Of a DNA stretch of 64,000 bases, positions 45,070 through 53,624 are shown piece by piece. The stretch spans positions 62,001-126,000 of the forward strand of contig NZ_SMDD01000001.1 of NCBI RefSeq assembly GCF_004343255.1, written 5' to 3'. The DNA is from Laceyella sacchari. Its GTDB lineage: Bacteria > Bacillota > Bacilli > Thermoactinomycetales > Thermoactinomycetaceae. The translations under genes and the position numbers were made by a program. Under the pieces are notes generated by a model. That model had not been told where the DNA came from. It worked only from the letters and a program-made list of their open reading frames with translations, and did not search any database. The first letter of the stretch is position 1. Every line of letters begins with the position of its first letter.

Positions 45070-45852
45070 ATGAGTGAAGCGAGAGTTGCCCTTATCGCGG
45101 GGAGTTCAAGCGGATTGGGAAGCATGATCGCCCGCACATTGGCGGCAGCGGGGTGGCATCTGTGTCTGAACAGCCGCCACGAAGGGGATAAAATCCGCAA
45201 ATTACGGGCAGAATGCGAGACACATGGCGTTCAGGCGTTTATCAGCGCGGGTGATGTGACGAACCGGACCCAGATCGAGCAGGTAGTGGAGGAGACGATG
45301 GCGCGGTTTGGGCGAGTGGATGCCCTGATCCACACCGTGGGCCCCTTCATCCGTGAGCGGAAATGGTTTGTGGAACACTCCCCGGAGGAAATAGAGGATC
45401 TGATTGGGGGCAACTTGTTGAGCGCCATGTGGTCGACAAGAGCCGTTTTGCCGCATATGCGCCAGGCTGGATGGGGGCGCATCATATTGTTTGGATTTGG
45501 ACGCGCGATGGAAGCGCCGGCTTGGCCGGATCGCTCTGTCTATGCTGCCGCCAAAACGGGATTGGTGTCCTTTACCAAATCTTTGGCTGTTGAGGAAGCG
45601 CCGTTTGGCATTACTGTCAATATGATTTGTCCGGGCGACATTGTCGGTGAGAAGAAAGAGATGACCATCATTGAAGCGGCTGCGCTTACTGATAAGGAAA
45701 CACCGCGAGGGCGGCCGGGTTCCGGCGAAGATGTGGCCAAGGCTGTCCAATTCTTGCTCCAAGATTCGTCTGACTTTGTAACTGGCAACATGATTCAAGT
45801 AACAGGAGGGCTGGATGTAATTCATCCTGTTTCTAAACGCCATCAGCCATAA
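45070..45852 (+). CDS. Short-chain dehydrogenase/reductase
   Basis: 260 residues, ATG behind AAAGGATGAG. Rossmann fold with the cofactor loop IAGSSSGLGSMIARTLA and the catalytic Tyr-x3-Lys in YAAAKTGLVSFTK. A classical NNAG-type segment is replaced by IHTVGPF. The C-terminal NMIQVTGGL segment is common in FabG-like members. NADP preference is suggested by the basic pair after strand 2 (NSRHEG). Substrate unknown. It is divergent from yutG and precedes yutH. Confidence 0.85.
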   Translation: MSEARVALIAGSSSGLGSMIARTLAAAGWHLCLNSRHEGDKIRKLRAECETHGVQAFISAGDVTNRTQIEQVVEETMARFGRVDALIHTVGPFIRERKWFVEHSPEEIEDLIGGNLLSAMWSTRAVLPHMRQAGWGRIILFGFGRAMEAPAWPDRSVYAAAKTGLVSFTKSLAVEEAPFGITVNMICPGDIVGEKKEMTIIEAAALTDKETPRGRPGSGEDVAKAVQFLLQDSSDFVTGNMIQVTGGLDVIHPVSKRHQP

Positions 45853-45949
45853 ACGTCCGATGGGCAATTGCATGTGGCGAATGCCAATCTGTCCTAGGCA
45901 ACATTCCCACACCGGGCACATATCATGGATTGACGAGAGGTGAGGGAGT

Positions 45950-47044
45950 GTGTCTGTAAACTGGATCACAAAACTGGCGGAACTGACTGGTGAAGAGAGA
46001 TTGCTCGACTTATTGAATCATCATTATGACCTGAAAGTAACGAGAGCCCAACCGGTGGGTGGAGTATTGAAACTGGTGACTGAGCGCGGCGCGTATGTGC
46101 TGAAACGGGTGCGCATGAAGGAGCAAGATCGGTGGGAGTTGGTGGATGAGGCAGCCGCCTATCTGAAAAAGGTTGACAGAGATGCGGCTATTCTGGCTAA
46201 GCCCGTTCGCACAAAAAAGGGGCAGTTGCAGATGGATGGCTATCGCTTCCGCTATGTCTTGCTACCTTGGATTGACGGGGATGCCGCTCGGTTGCGTGAT
46301 AAGGAAGACTGGATGCGGGTGGCCCGGCATGTGGGCCGGGTGCACCAGGCGTCAAAAGGCTTTAACCCGACCGGGAAATACGAGGATTATGAGTGGATCG
46401 GCCAGTGGCAAGACAGGTGGGAGAGGGATTTGCAGCATCTGAACATCTTCCAGACTGCGGCCAAGTGGACGGTGCAACCCAATGAGTTGGACCGGGTTTG
46501 GCTCGATATTTCCCGATACACAATTGGGATGATGGAAAATTTGTTGCAGTATTATGATAAAATTGGCGGCGACAAGTTGGCGGCCGAATCCAGTGCGCAA
46601 GGGAAGATATGCCACAAACGGTTGCGCCAGGCCAACATTGTAGAAACTGCCAAAGGTACATTGCACCTAATTGATTGGAATGAAATGGCATTGGATATCA
46701 GGGCGACAGATGTAGCTCAACTTCTCCTTTACGCATACGGTCGCACAGGAAGTCGGGAAATCGTGGAAGCGGTGTTAGAAGGATATCAAGGGGTGAGCAA
46801 GTGCTCACAAGAAGAATTTGCGTTGATTTACGCAAGGCTTTTATATCCTGAGCGGCTGATTCACTTATTGGAAAACACTTACTTGAATCAGACTATGCCC
46901 ATGGAGGAGGCTGCTCAACGTGTGCAACCCTTGTTGCAGATGGAAGAAAAGAAATTGGGCCTGATGCAAATGTATCATACTGTTGTGAAAGAAAAAATGG
47001 GATTCACAATCCCGCAATTAGATTGGATAAGAAATGAAATCTAA
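45950..47044 (+). CDS. yutH: CotS/YutH-family spore coat protein (kinase-like fold)
   Basis: 364 residues, GTG start. The fold is that of aminoglycoside phosphotransferases: an N lobe with GGVLKLVTERGAYVLKRV, a hinge RFRYVLLPWIDG and a C lobe with the catalytic-loop equivalent KICHKRLRQANIV and metal segment LIDWNEMALD. CotS-family members bind the spore coat. The usual HGD of active kinases reads CHK here, so activity is doubtful. It matches B. subtilis YutH by sequence pattern and by neighbourhood. Confidence 0.87.
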   Translation: MSVNWITKLAELTGEERLLDLLNHHYDLKVTRAQPVGGVLKLVTERGAYVLKRVRMKEQDRWELVDEAAAYLKKVDRDAAILAKPVRTKKGQLQMDGYRFRYVLLPWIDGDAARLRDKEDWMRVARHVGRVHQASKGFNPTGKYEDYEWIGQWQDRWERDLQHLNIFQTAAKWTVQPNELDRVWLDISRYTIGMMENLLQYYDKIGGDKLAAESSAQGKICHKRLRQANIVETAKGTLHLIDWNEMALDIRATDVAQLLLYAYGRTGSREIVEAVLEGYQGVSKCSQEEFALIYARLLYPERLIHLLENTYLNQTMPMEEAAQRVQPLLQMEEKKLGLMQMYHTVVKEKMGFTIPQLDWIRNEI

Positions 47045-47072
47045 CCCATTTAAATGGGTTATTTTCTTTTCA
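47043..47072 (+). terminator. Terminator after yutH
   Basis: An 18-bp perfect palindrome AACCCATTTAAATGGGTT overlapping the stop codon, followed by a T-rich run. Confidence 0.65.
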
Positions 47073-47130
47073 GTTTTAAATTCCTATAATATAAAGTATT
47101 AGGACATCAAGGGTAAAGGAGAAGTAGGTT

Positions 47131-47493
47131 GTGCGGATTTTTCGATTTAATACCCATTTAGTGCAGCGTATAGATAAATTCGATAGCCATAATGCGTTTG
47201 TCAATCCTGTTTTGAGCACCAACGGTTTTGTCCAAGTGGGGTGTTTTTTTGTGCAACCATCCGGCTTGATCGGATTGCACCCCGCGGTGGCGAATCGATT
47301 GTTCATCGTTGTCCAAGGGAAAGGATGGGTGCGAAGTGATGCCTCAGCCCCCGTCTTTGTAGAGATGGGGGATGCAATTTATTGGGAAGAAGGCGAGTGG
47401 CATGAAGTGGGATCAGATGATGGGATGATGGCTTTTGTAGTTGAAGGGAAAACAGTTAATCCAGGCAAATTTTCTTTGGTTGCTCAAGAGTAA
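47131..47493 (+). CDS. Cupin-domain protein
   Basis: 120 residues, GTG behind AAAGGAG. A single cupin barrel with GLIGLHPAVANRLFIVVQGKGWV and the second motif GDAIYWEEGEWHEVGS. The first motif keeps only one of the two usual His ligands (LHP), so metal binding may be altered. The fold is common in small-molecule sensing or isomerase proteins, and no function is assigned. It is a single gene before a repeat-rich gap. Confidence 0.75.
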   Translation: MRIFRFNTHLVQRIDKFDSHNAFVNPVLSTNGFVQVGCFFVQPSGLIGLHPAVANRLFIVVQGKGWVRSDASAPVFVEMGDAIYWEEGEWHEVGSDDGMMAFVVEGKTVNPGKFSLVAQE

Positions 47494-47548
47494 GCTCTTA
47501 TGGTTCCTAGCTGTCTAAATCTTCATAATCGGTTTTCCATTTCTGCCA

Positions 47549-47664
47549 GCGCGTGTCTGATGCATAGGCCGGCGGCTCCATTTATTTTCACTTGTGCACG
47601 GCGCGCCTCGAGAAAAGGTTTTTCCGCCGCTTCTTTCCGGTATCTTGATTCACCAGACACGCCC
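47549..47664. repeat. Inverted-end repeat element, copy B (116 bp)
   Basis: Ends GCGCGTGTCTG and CAGACACGCCC. The interior carries, read on the minus strand, AGAAGCGGCGGAAAAACC. The ends match copy A, and the core matches copies C (47685) and D (48845) in the opposite orientation. There is no reading frame, so it is a non-autonomous, MITE-like element. Confidence 0.75.
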
Positions 47665-47684
47665 TGGGTTGGACAGGTCGCTTG

Positions 47685-47781
47685 GGGCATGTCTGAGCTT
47701 TTGTTAACACATTTAAGGCGGTGGAAAAACCTCCTCCGATAAGCACTGAGAAACGTGGTCTTTCTACTGCTGGACATGCCC
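47685..47781. repeat. Inverted-end repeat element, copy C (97 bp)
   Basis: Ends GGGCATGTCTG and GGACATGCCC (one mismatch at the inner edge). Core GGCGGTGGAAAAACCTCC is read on the plus strand, opposite to copy B only 20 bases away. The close inverted pair B/C could form a larger fold. Confidence 0.7.
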
Positions 47782-48065
47782 TGATTTGACGTGCCAATCG
47801 AAGGAAACTTCATCTGGTGAAAGAATAAAAGTGGCCAACGCACTAAAAAAGCACACTATTTTGTTCGCATAATTGTCAAAAAGAGAAGTTGTCACTCTTT
47901 GACTAAACTTGAGGTGCATGTATATTTATTCAAACTGCCTAAAATTAAAATATATATTTGATAATTATTAAATGATTAGAAAAATAGGTATATTCAACTA
48001 GGTGCGTTGGGTTAAACATGGTCAAAAGTAAAGGGTTTTTTGCCCAAAAGAAAAGAGGGAATCAG

Positions 48066-48305
48066 ATGAATACCGTGACCGTCGCATTTTGTACAGCCAA
48101 TTTGCTTGACGGGGCCATTGATGCGTACAATCAATTAAAAGGCCGGCAATACCCCAATATGACCATGCGCGCCGAAGCCTGTTTGGGATATTGCGGCCGA
48201 TGCGCCAACACTTTCTTCGCTTTGGTGAACAAAGAAGTGGTGGAAGGCGCCACGTCAGAGGAATTGCTTGCCAACATCATTGATCGGATCTCTGATCAGA
48301 ATTAG
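48066..48305 (+). CDS. yuzB: YuzB family protein (DUF1450)
   Basis: 79 residues from the ATG at 48066 after AGAGGGAATCAG. It has an N-terminal Cys (FCTAN), then the CLGYCGRCAN cluster and a LVNKEVVEGATSEELL strand-helix, the DUF1450 signature of a thioredoxin-like small protein. In B. subtilis yuzB lies near yutI and yuzD. Function is unknown. Its end overlaps the convergent membrane gene by four bases. Confidence 0.88.
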   Translation: MNTVTVAFCTANLLDGAIDAYNQLKGRQYPNMTMRAEACLGYCGRCANTFFALVNKEVVEGATSEELLANIIDRISDQN

Positions 48306-48670
48306 ACAGTATAAAGCAAAAGCAGGGAGAGCCCGATAAAAAAGATCCCGAGCATCATGGATACGGCGATTGCGATTGGCATCCAGGCCTGTGGTTCATT
48401 TCGGCCAACCGTGATCTCTTTTTCGCGATGTATGTCACTTGAGCCGGCTGGAAAAAGCCAGCTGTTGAACTTTTTGAAATTGGTCGCAAACGATTGGAAA
48501 AATCCACCGCGTATCACGAACAGCGAGGCAGACACGATGAGCCAGCCGACGCCCAGCAAGAAGGCATGGTCAATCCAGGCCATACGCTCCGTTTGTGCTG
48601 TGAATCTCAGCAATCCCAAACCCAGGACAATCCCGATCAGTGTTAGAATAAATGGATTATTTACTCGCAA
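48302..48670 (-). CDS. Membrane protein, DUF3899-like
   Basis: 122 residues, TTG start six bases after AAAGGAGA. Three helices (about 6-22, 32-52 and 95-120) with a polar loop between the second and third. The layout agrees with DUF3899 membrane proteins of Bacillales, though no diagnostic motif is known to me. It is convergent with yuzB with a four-base overlap. Confidence 0.6.
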   Translation of the reverse strand: MRVNNPFILTLIGIVLGLGLLRFTAQTERMAWIDHAFLLGVGWLIVSASLFVIRGGFFQSFATNFKKFNSWLFPAGSSDIHREKEITVGRNEPQAWMPIAIAVSMMLGIFFIGLSLLLLYTV

Positions 48671-48844
48671 TGTGATTCTCCTTTGTCATCGCTGAAGTAT
48701 GAATGAACTGTGAAACATATGAGGTTCAACATTTATTATTAGAATATAATCTTTCCTATTACAACTGATTCATTTATAATATACAAGTCAAAAACGAGTT
48801 ATTCCCATAGTTAACGTAATAATCTGACAAGATTTAACCAGCTA

Positions 48845-48928
48845 GGGCATGTTTGGCAATTGAAGTTAGTGAGTAGAAGCGGTGAAAAAACAGTGTTGGA
48901 CCTGCTAGCCTATTCACCTGACATGCCC
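48845..48928. repeat. Inverted-end repeat element, copy D (84 bp)
   Basis: Ends GGGCATGTTTG and CTGACATGCCC. Core AGAAGCGGTGAAAAAAC is the same as in copy B read in reverse (AGAAGCGGCGGAAAAACC). It ends 28 bases before the oppA start and immediately before its ribosome site, so it must overlap the leader or promoter of that operon. Confidence 0.72.
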
Positions 48929-48956
48929 TCGTTTGATAAAGGGGGGCTTAGCGCTG

Positions 48957-50597
48957 ATGTGGAAAAAATGGAATGGGATTTTGGGAATGATCCTCTCCGC
49001 CAGTGTGATCTTTGCCGGATGCGGCGTGAGCAACAATCAACAAAAAGGTTCTTCTCTAAGTGATAATCAGACCTTGCGCTTGAGTGACACCGGTGAGTTG
49101 ACCACGCTGGACAGCACGCAAGCAAAAGACGTACCGACCATGAGCGTGTTGAACAATGTGCAAGAAGGGCTCATGCGTTTGGGCAAAGAGAAAAAACCGG
49201 AAGAGGGAATGGCAACCAGCTACGATATCAGTGAAGACAAAAAGGTGTACACGTTTTATCTTCATGAAGATGCCAAGTGGAGCGACGGCAAGCCCGTTAC
49301 AGCATATGACTTTGAATATGGGTGGAAGCGGGCACTGGATCCGAAAACCAAATCGGAATACGCATATATCTTGTTCCCGATCAAAAATGCCGAGCGATTC
49401 AATAGTGGCCAAGCAAGTGCTGATGAAGTGGGCGTGAAAGCGAAAGATGATCGTACGCTGGTCGTTACACTCGAAAAACCCACGCTTAACTTTATCAATA
49501 TGACAACACATGTGGAATACCTGCCTCAGCGAAAAGACATTGTTGAAAAATATAAAGATAAATATGGCCTCAAACCGGAATACATGGTTTATAACGGGCC
49601 ATTTGTCGTATCCAGTTGGACTCAGCAAAAAGTCGAATTGGTCAAAAATGAGAAATACTTGGATAAGAACGCTGTCAGCTTGACCAAAGTGGACATCCAC
49701 ATCGTCAAAGATGTGGCACAAGGCATTAACTTGTACAATTCCAACCAATTGGACACCGCTTTATTGAACCAAGCTTTTGTGGACGCCTTCAAGCAAACGC
49801 CTGACTACTTAGAAGTTAAAGAGGCTTCGACCGTATTTATCATGCTGAACCAAAAGCATCCTTTTTTCAAGAATGAAAAGATCCGCAAAGCGATTACGCT
49901 TGCACTGGACCGTGAAGAAATGGTGCAAATCATGAAAGACGGTTCTTTACCGGCTGGAGCGCTGATTCCTCCGACGTTGTCGGGTGAAGGGATTAATTCA
50001 TTCCGCGTCAACGGGGAAGTCGTCAAACCGGATGTGGCAAAAGCAAAAGAGCTGTTTAAACAAGGGCTGAGTGAATTGAATCTTTCTGCTCCGCCGAACG
50101 ATGTGGTCATGGTTAGTTATGACTCGACCGCCAAACGGGATGTTGCCGTGAATATCAAAGATCAGCTCAGAAAAAAATTGGACTGGGACATCAAACTGGA
50201 CGCACCTACGTGGAAAATTCATGTAGATCGCTTAAGCCGTGGCGATTATGATATGGGGATGCTGACCTGGACTGCGGATTATGATGATCCGATCAGCCAT
50301 TTTGAGATTTGGCAGTCAAATAACCCAATGAACTTTTCTGGATTTAAAAACGCGAAATATGACCAGTTGATTGAGCAGGCCAAGAATACGACAGACGCCA
50401 AGCAACAATTTAAAATCTTACTTGAGGCTGAAAAAATTCTTACAGATGTGCAAGGTGAAGGGCAAGCTGGATTTGTTCCTCTGTTTTATGCATCAAAGGC
50501 GTATATCCAGAAACCTAAGGTGAGAGACTTATATCGTCACGCGACTGGTGCAAGTTATACATTGAAATGGGCGTATATTGTTAAAGACAAGAAATAG
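48957..50597 (+). CDS. oppA: Oligopeptide-binding lipoprotein 1 (OppA type)
   Basis: 546 residues from the ATG at 48957 behind AAAGGGGGG. Lipobox FAGC (Cys22), then SBP family 5 with the Gram-positive OppA pattern WSDGKPVTAYDFEYGWKRALDP and YNGPFVVSSW. It is membrane-tethered. It is followed by a 54-bp palindrome and a second OppA-like gene, then oppBCDF, so two receptors probably serve one channel. Confidence 0.9.
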   Translation: MWKKWNGILGMILSASVIFAGCGVSNNQQKGSSLSDNQTLRLSDTGELTTLDSTQAKDVPTMSVLNNVQEGLMRLGKEKKPEEGMATSYDISEDKKVYTFYLHEDAKWSDGKPVTAYDFEYGWKRALDPKTKSEYAYILFPIKNAERFNSGQASADEVGVKAKDDRTLVVTLEKPTLNFINMTTHVEYLPQRKDIVEKYKDKYGLKPEYMVYNGPFVVSSWTQQKVELVKNEKYLDKNAVSLTKVDIHIVKDVAQGINLYNSNQLDTALLNQAFVDAFKQTPDYLEVKEASTVFIMLNQKHPFFKNEKIRKAITLALDREEMVQIMKDGSLPAGALIPPTLSGEGINSFRVNGEVVKPDVAKAKELFKQGLSELNLSAPPNDVVMVSYDSTAKRDVAVNIKDQLRKKLDWDIKLDAPTWKIHVDRLSRGDYDMGMLTWTADYDDPISHFEIWQSNNPMNFSGFKNAKYDQLIEQAKNTTDAKQQFKILLEAEKILTDVQGEGQAGFVPLFYASKAYIQKPKVRDLYRHATGASYTLKWAYIVKDKK

Positions 50598-50624
50598 GCC
50601 CGTTTTACTAGTACTTTTCGGTTT

Positions 50625-50678
50625 TGTCAATAGCAAAAGGCGGATTCTATTAATAGAATCCGCCTTTTGCTATTGACA
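50625..50678. repeat. Perfect 54-bp palindrome after oppA1
   Basis: Two 27-base arms meet without any spacer at 50651/50652. The arms begin TGTCAATAGC and end ATTCTATT. As RNA it would make a very stable hairpin on either strand. A short T-stretch inside the arm (CCTTTTG) is the only U-rich part. It lies 27 bases past the oppA1 stop, so it probably ends or protects that message. Confidence 0.9.
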
Positions 50679-50962
50679 TGCTTCCATGTATTTTCCCAAA
50701 ACATAACTCTTTACAAATACATGAATTATGAGTTAAATATAATTATGTGGTGGATTCGCAAGTTAATGCAGGAGATGGAATTGTTCGAAATTTAAGGGTA
50801 CTTATGTTCGTGAATGTGGCGCAATCTACATAGATGAGCGACTCTCACTAACGAATTGTGTGAAACCTTTTTATTTTTTTTACTTTTTTCCAAATTTAGG
50901 GTTTAAGACCGCTTTGGTCTAAACTATATATTTTTTTAATCATAAAAAAAGGGGGCAATTGA
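50679..50962. other. AT-rich leader region before the second oppA gene
   Basis: About 285 bases, no gene. It contains long T-rich runs (50868-50888) and a terminator-like hairpin at 50902-50938 close to the oppA2 ribosome site. A separate promoter for oppA2 is plausible but not clearly visible. Confidence 0.45.
50902..50938 (+). terminator. Terminator-like hairpin in the oppA2 leader
   Basis: Stem AGACC/GGTCT extended by TTTA/TAAA with one bulge, loop GCTTT, then after a few bases TTTTTTT. It sits 25 bases before the oppA2 start codon. That is an odd place for a terminator unless it controls readthrough. Confidence 0.5.
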
Positions 50963-52588
50963 ATGAGCAAGGGATTTAAGTTCTCGTCGGTATTCGCAGT
51001 GTTGCTCGCGCTATCATTGGTCTTATCTGCTTGTAACTTTGGAAGCAATAGCGGATCAGATGACGGGCAAACGCTTAACTTGATCGAATTGCAAGAGCCG
51101 CCAAGCTTGGACAGTGCAAAAGCGACTGACTCCGTATCCTTTACCATTTTGGATAACGTCTTGGAAGGTTTGTACCGAGCAGATGGCAAGGATCAACCGG
51201 TGTTAGCTATGGCTGCTGAAGAGCCGAAAGTAAGCGATGACCAAAAAACTTGGACCTTCAAGATCCGCGACGCGAAGTGGAGCGATGGCAAGCCAGTCAC
51301 CGCCAAGGACTTTGAATATTCTTGGAAGCGTGTGCTGGATCCCAAAACGGCTTCCGAGTATGTGCAAATGATGTACGTACTTGAAAACGCTGAAGAATAC
51401 AACACCGGCAAAGCGAAAGTGGAAGATGTCGGCGTGAAAGCCCTCGACGACAAAACACTGGAAGTGAAGCTGAAAACGGCGATCCCATACTTTAAAGCTC
51501 TCTTAACATTCCCGACCTTCCTGCCGCAACGCCAAGACATCGTTGAGAAGTATGGCGACAAATATGCGTTGGAAGCGAAGAATATGGTGTACAACGGCGC
51601 CTTTGTCCTGTCTGACTGGAAACACGAAAAGAGCTTCCAATATAAGAAAAACGATTTGTACTGGGACAAAGCAAATGTGAAGTTGAACACCGTCAACGTC
51701 AATATCGTGAAAGACAGCGCGCAAGCGATCAACTTGTATGAAACAGGCAAAACGGACTTCGCCTATTTGGGTGCAGAATTCTTAGATAAGTACAAAAGTA
51801 GCAAAGAAAAATTTGTTATTGAAGAGTCTAGCGTTTGGTACCTTGAGTTCAACCAAAGAGAAAAAGAGTTCTTCAAAAACCAAAAAATTCGCCAAGCTTT
51901 CAGCTTAGCGATCGATCGTCAAAAACTGATTGACAGCGTCTTGCAAAACGGTTCTACTTTGCCAAGTGGCTTTGTGCATTCTGCAATCTACGCTACTCCG
52001 GATAAGAAATACCGTGACATTGTGAAATACGACTTCCCGTTTGATCCGGCAAAAGCAAAACAACTCTTGGCCGAGGGATTGAAAGAAATCGGTATGGACA
52101 AAGCTCCGACGGTTGAATTGCTGACAGATGACACCACCAAGGCAAAGCGTCAAGCCGAGTTCTTTAAAGAGCAATTCCGTGTGAACTTGGGTGTCAATGT
52201 GGAAATCGCTTCCGTTACCTTCAAAGAGCGCTTGAACCGCGGTAAAAACGGTAAGTTCGATATCGTGATTGGTGGTTGGGGCGCGGATTACAACGATCCG
52301 CTCACATACCTGACCATCATGAAATCGGATGAAAGCTACAACCGTGGTAAATGGAAAAACGATGAGTATGACAAACTGATCAGAGAGGCCACAGTGAATG
52401 AAAACTACGAGGAGCGCTTGGAACAACTGAAGCAAGCGGAAAAAATCCTGATGGACGAAACGGGTATTGCGATGTTGTACTTCCGTAACCAATTGGGCTT
52501 GAAAAAGGATTATGTGAAAAACTGGCCATGGCGCGTCATTGGTGCTCAATACAGCCTCAAAGAGGTGTCCATTGAGGGCAAGAAATAA
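50963..52588 (+). CDS. Oligopeptide-binding lipoprotein 2 (OppA type)
   Basis: 541 residues, ATG after AAAGGGGGC. Lipobox LSAC (Cys24). It is a clear paralogue of the preceding receptor (WSDGKPVTAKDFEYSWKRVLDP, LPQRQDIVEKYGDKYALE, MVYNGAFVLSDW). Divergence in the ligand lobe suggests different peptide preference. A strong hairpin follows before the permease genes, which would keep receptor expression above channel expression. Confidence 0.9.
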   Translation: MSKGFKFSSVFAVLLALSLVLSACNFGSNSGSDDGQTLNLIELQEPPSLDSAKATDSVSFTILDNVLEGLYRADGKDQPVLAMAAEEPKVSDDQKTWTFKIRDAKWSDGKPVTAKDFEYSWKRVLDPKTASEYVQMMYVLENAEEYNTGKAKVEDVGVKALDDKTLEVKLKTAIPYFKALLTFPTFLPQRQDIVEKYGDKYALEAKNMVYNGAFVLSDWKHEKSFQYKKNDLYWDKANVKLNTVNVNIVKDSAQAINLYETGKTDFAYLGAEFLDKYKSSKEKFVIEESSVWYLEFNQREKEFFKNQKIRQAFSLAIDRQKLIDSVLQNGSTLPSGFVHSAIYATPDKKYRDIVKYDFPFDPAKAKQLLAEGLKEIGMDKAPTVELLTDDTTKAKRQAEFFKEQFRVNLGVNVEIASVTFKERLNRGKNGKFDIVIGGWGADYNDPLTYLTIMKSDESYNRGKWKNDEYDKLIREATVNENYEERLEQLKQAEKILMDETGIAMLYFRNQLGLKKDYVKNWPWRVIGAQYSLKEVSIEGKK

Positions 52589-52613
52589 TTGCGCGCGAAT
52601 GGTTTGAATGAAC

Positions 52614-52647
52614 GAAGGTATATGTCCGCATACGGACATATACCTTC
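52614..52647 (+). other. Intra-operon hairpin between oppA2 and oppB
   Basis: A perfect 15-bp stem (GAAGGTATATGTCCG and its complement) with a 4-base loop CATA, and no T-run. It lies 26 bases after the receptor stop and 40 bases before the permease. It probably stabilises upstream mRNA. Confidence 0.75.
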
Positions 52648-52687
52648 ATCCTTGCTTATTGAAGATTGACGAAAGGATGTGAGTTGC

Positions 52688-53617
52688 GTGCTAAGGTATA
52701 CGTTAAAACGCTTAGGTTACATGGTTGTCACGTTGTGGTTAATCATTACCATTACCTTCTTTATCATGCATCTGTTGCCGGGAACTCCTCTGAAAAATGA
52801 AGAAAAAATCCCGCCACAAGTCAGAGAGCAAATTTTGGAACAATATGGGTTAAAAGATCCGCTGCCTGTGCAATATGTAAAGTTTATGGGCAATCTCCTT
52901 CAAGGTGATTTGGGCAAATCAATGACACTTGATGGCCGCGAAGTAGTCGAATTTATTGCTCAAGGGTTTCCTGTATCTGCATTTGTGGGATCACAAGCGG
53001 TGATCTTCGGGACGTTGATTGGTTTGTTGCTTGGCACGATTGCCGGATTGAACCGAGGCAAGCTGGTTGACAACGCGGCTATTATTGTTGCCGTACTCGG
53101 TGTGTCCGTCCCCAGCTTTGTTATGGGTGGATTTTTATCTTATTTTGTCGGCGTGAAGTTGCAGTGGTTGCCGCCTGGCTTATGGGAATCATACGAATCG
53201 TCCATTCTCCCGTCGTTAGCGCTTTCATTCGGGGTTATTGCTCAGATCTCCCGTTATGTCCGCACGGAAATGGTGGAAGTGTTGGATCAAGACTACATGA
53301 AAACGGCGAAAGCGAAAGGGCTGAATCGCTCAACCGTCATTATCCGCCATGCATTGCGCAACGCGTTGATTCCTGCGGTGACCGTACTCGGACCGCTTGC
53401 GGTGAACATCATCACCGGATCTCTCGTCATCGAGCAAATCTTCGCCTTGCCTGGTTTGGGCAAATTCTTCGTGCAATCGATTCAACAAAATGACTACACC
53501 ATGATTATGGGTGTGACCGTTTTCTATAGTGCACTTATCATCATTGTCATTTTCTTGGTGGACCTGCTGTACGGATTAATTGATCCGCGCATTCGCATTT
53601 CTGGGGCAAAGGAGTGA
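52688..53617 (+). CDS. oppB: Oligopeptide ABC permease (OppB)
   Basis: 309 residues from the GTG at 52688 after AAAGGATGTGA. The GTG at 52679 is inside that site. Six helices, N-terminal MHLLPGTPLKNEEKIP segment and the EAA loop KTAKAKGLNRSTVIIRHALRNA. The next gene starts seven bases after its stop. Confidence 0.9.
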   Translation: MLRYTLKRLGYMVVTLWLIITITFFIMHLLPGTPLKNEEKIPPQVREQILEQYGLKDPLPVQYVKFMGNLLQGDLGKSMTLDGREVVEFIAQGFPVSAFVGSQAVIFGTLIGLLLGTIAGLNRGKLVDNAAIIVAVLGVSVPSFVMGGFLSYFVGVKLQWLPPGLWESYESSILPSLALSFGVIAQISRYVRTEMVEVLDQDYMKTAKAKGLNRSTVIIRHALRNALIPAVTVLGPLAVNIITGSLVIEQIFALPGLGKFFVQSIQQNDYTMIMGVTVFYSALIIIVIFLVDLLYGLIDPRIRISGAKE

Positions 53618-53624
53618 TTGGAAG

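Larger units (their letters stand above)
47494..48065. other. Gene-free region holding repeats B and C
   Basis: About 570 bases between the cupin gene and yuzB. The left half is occupied by the two repeat elements. The right half (about 47790-48060) is AT-rich, without hairpins of note, and leads into the yuzB ribosome site. A short in-frame extension of yuzB to 48018 has no ribosome site. Confidence 0.6.
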
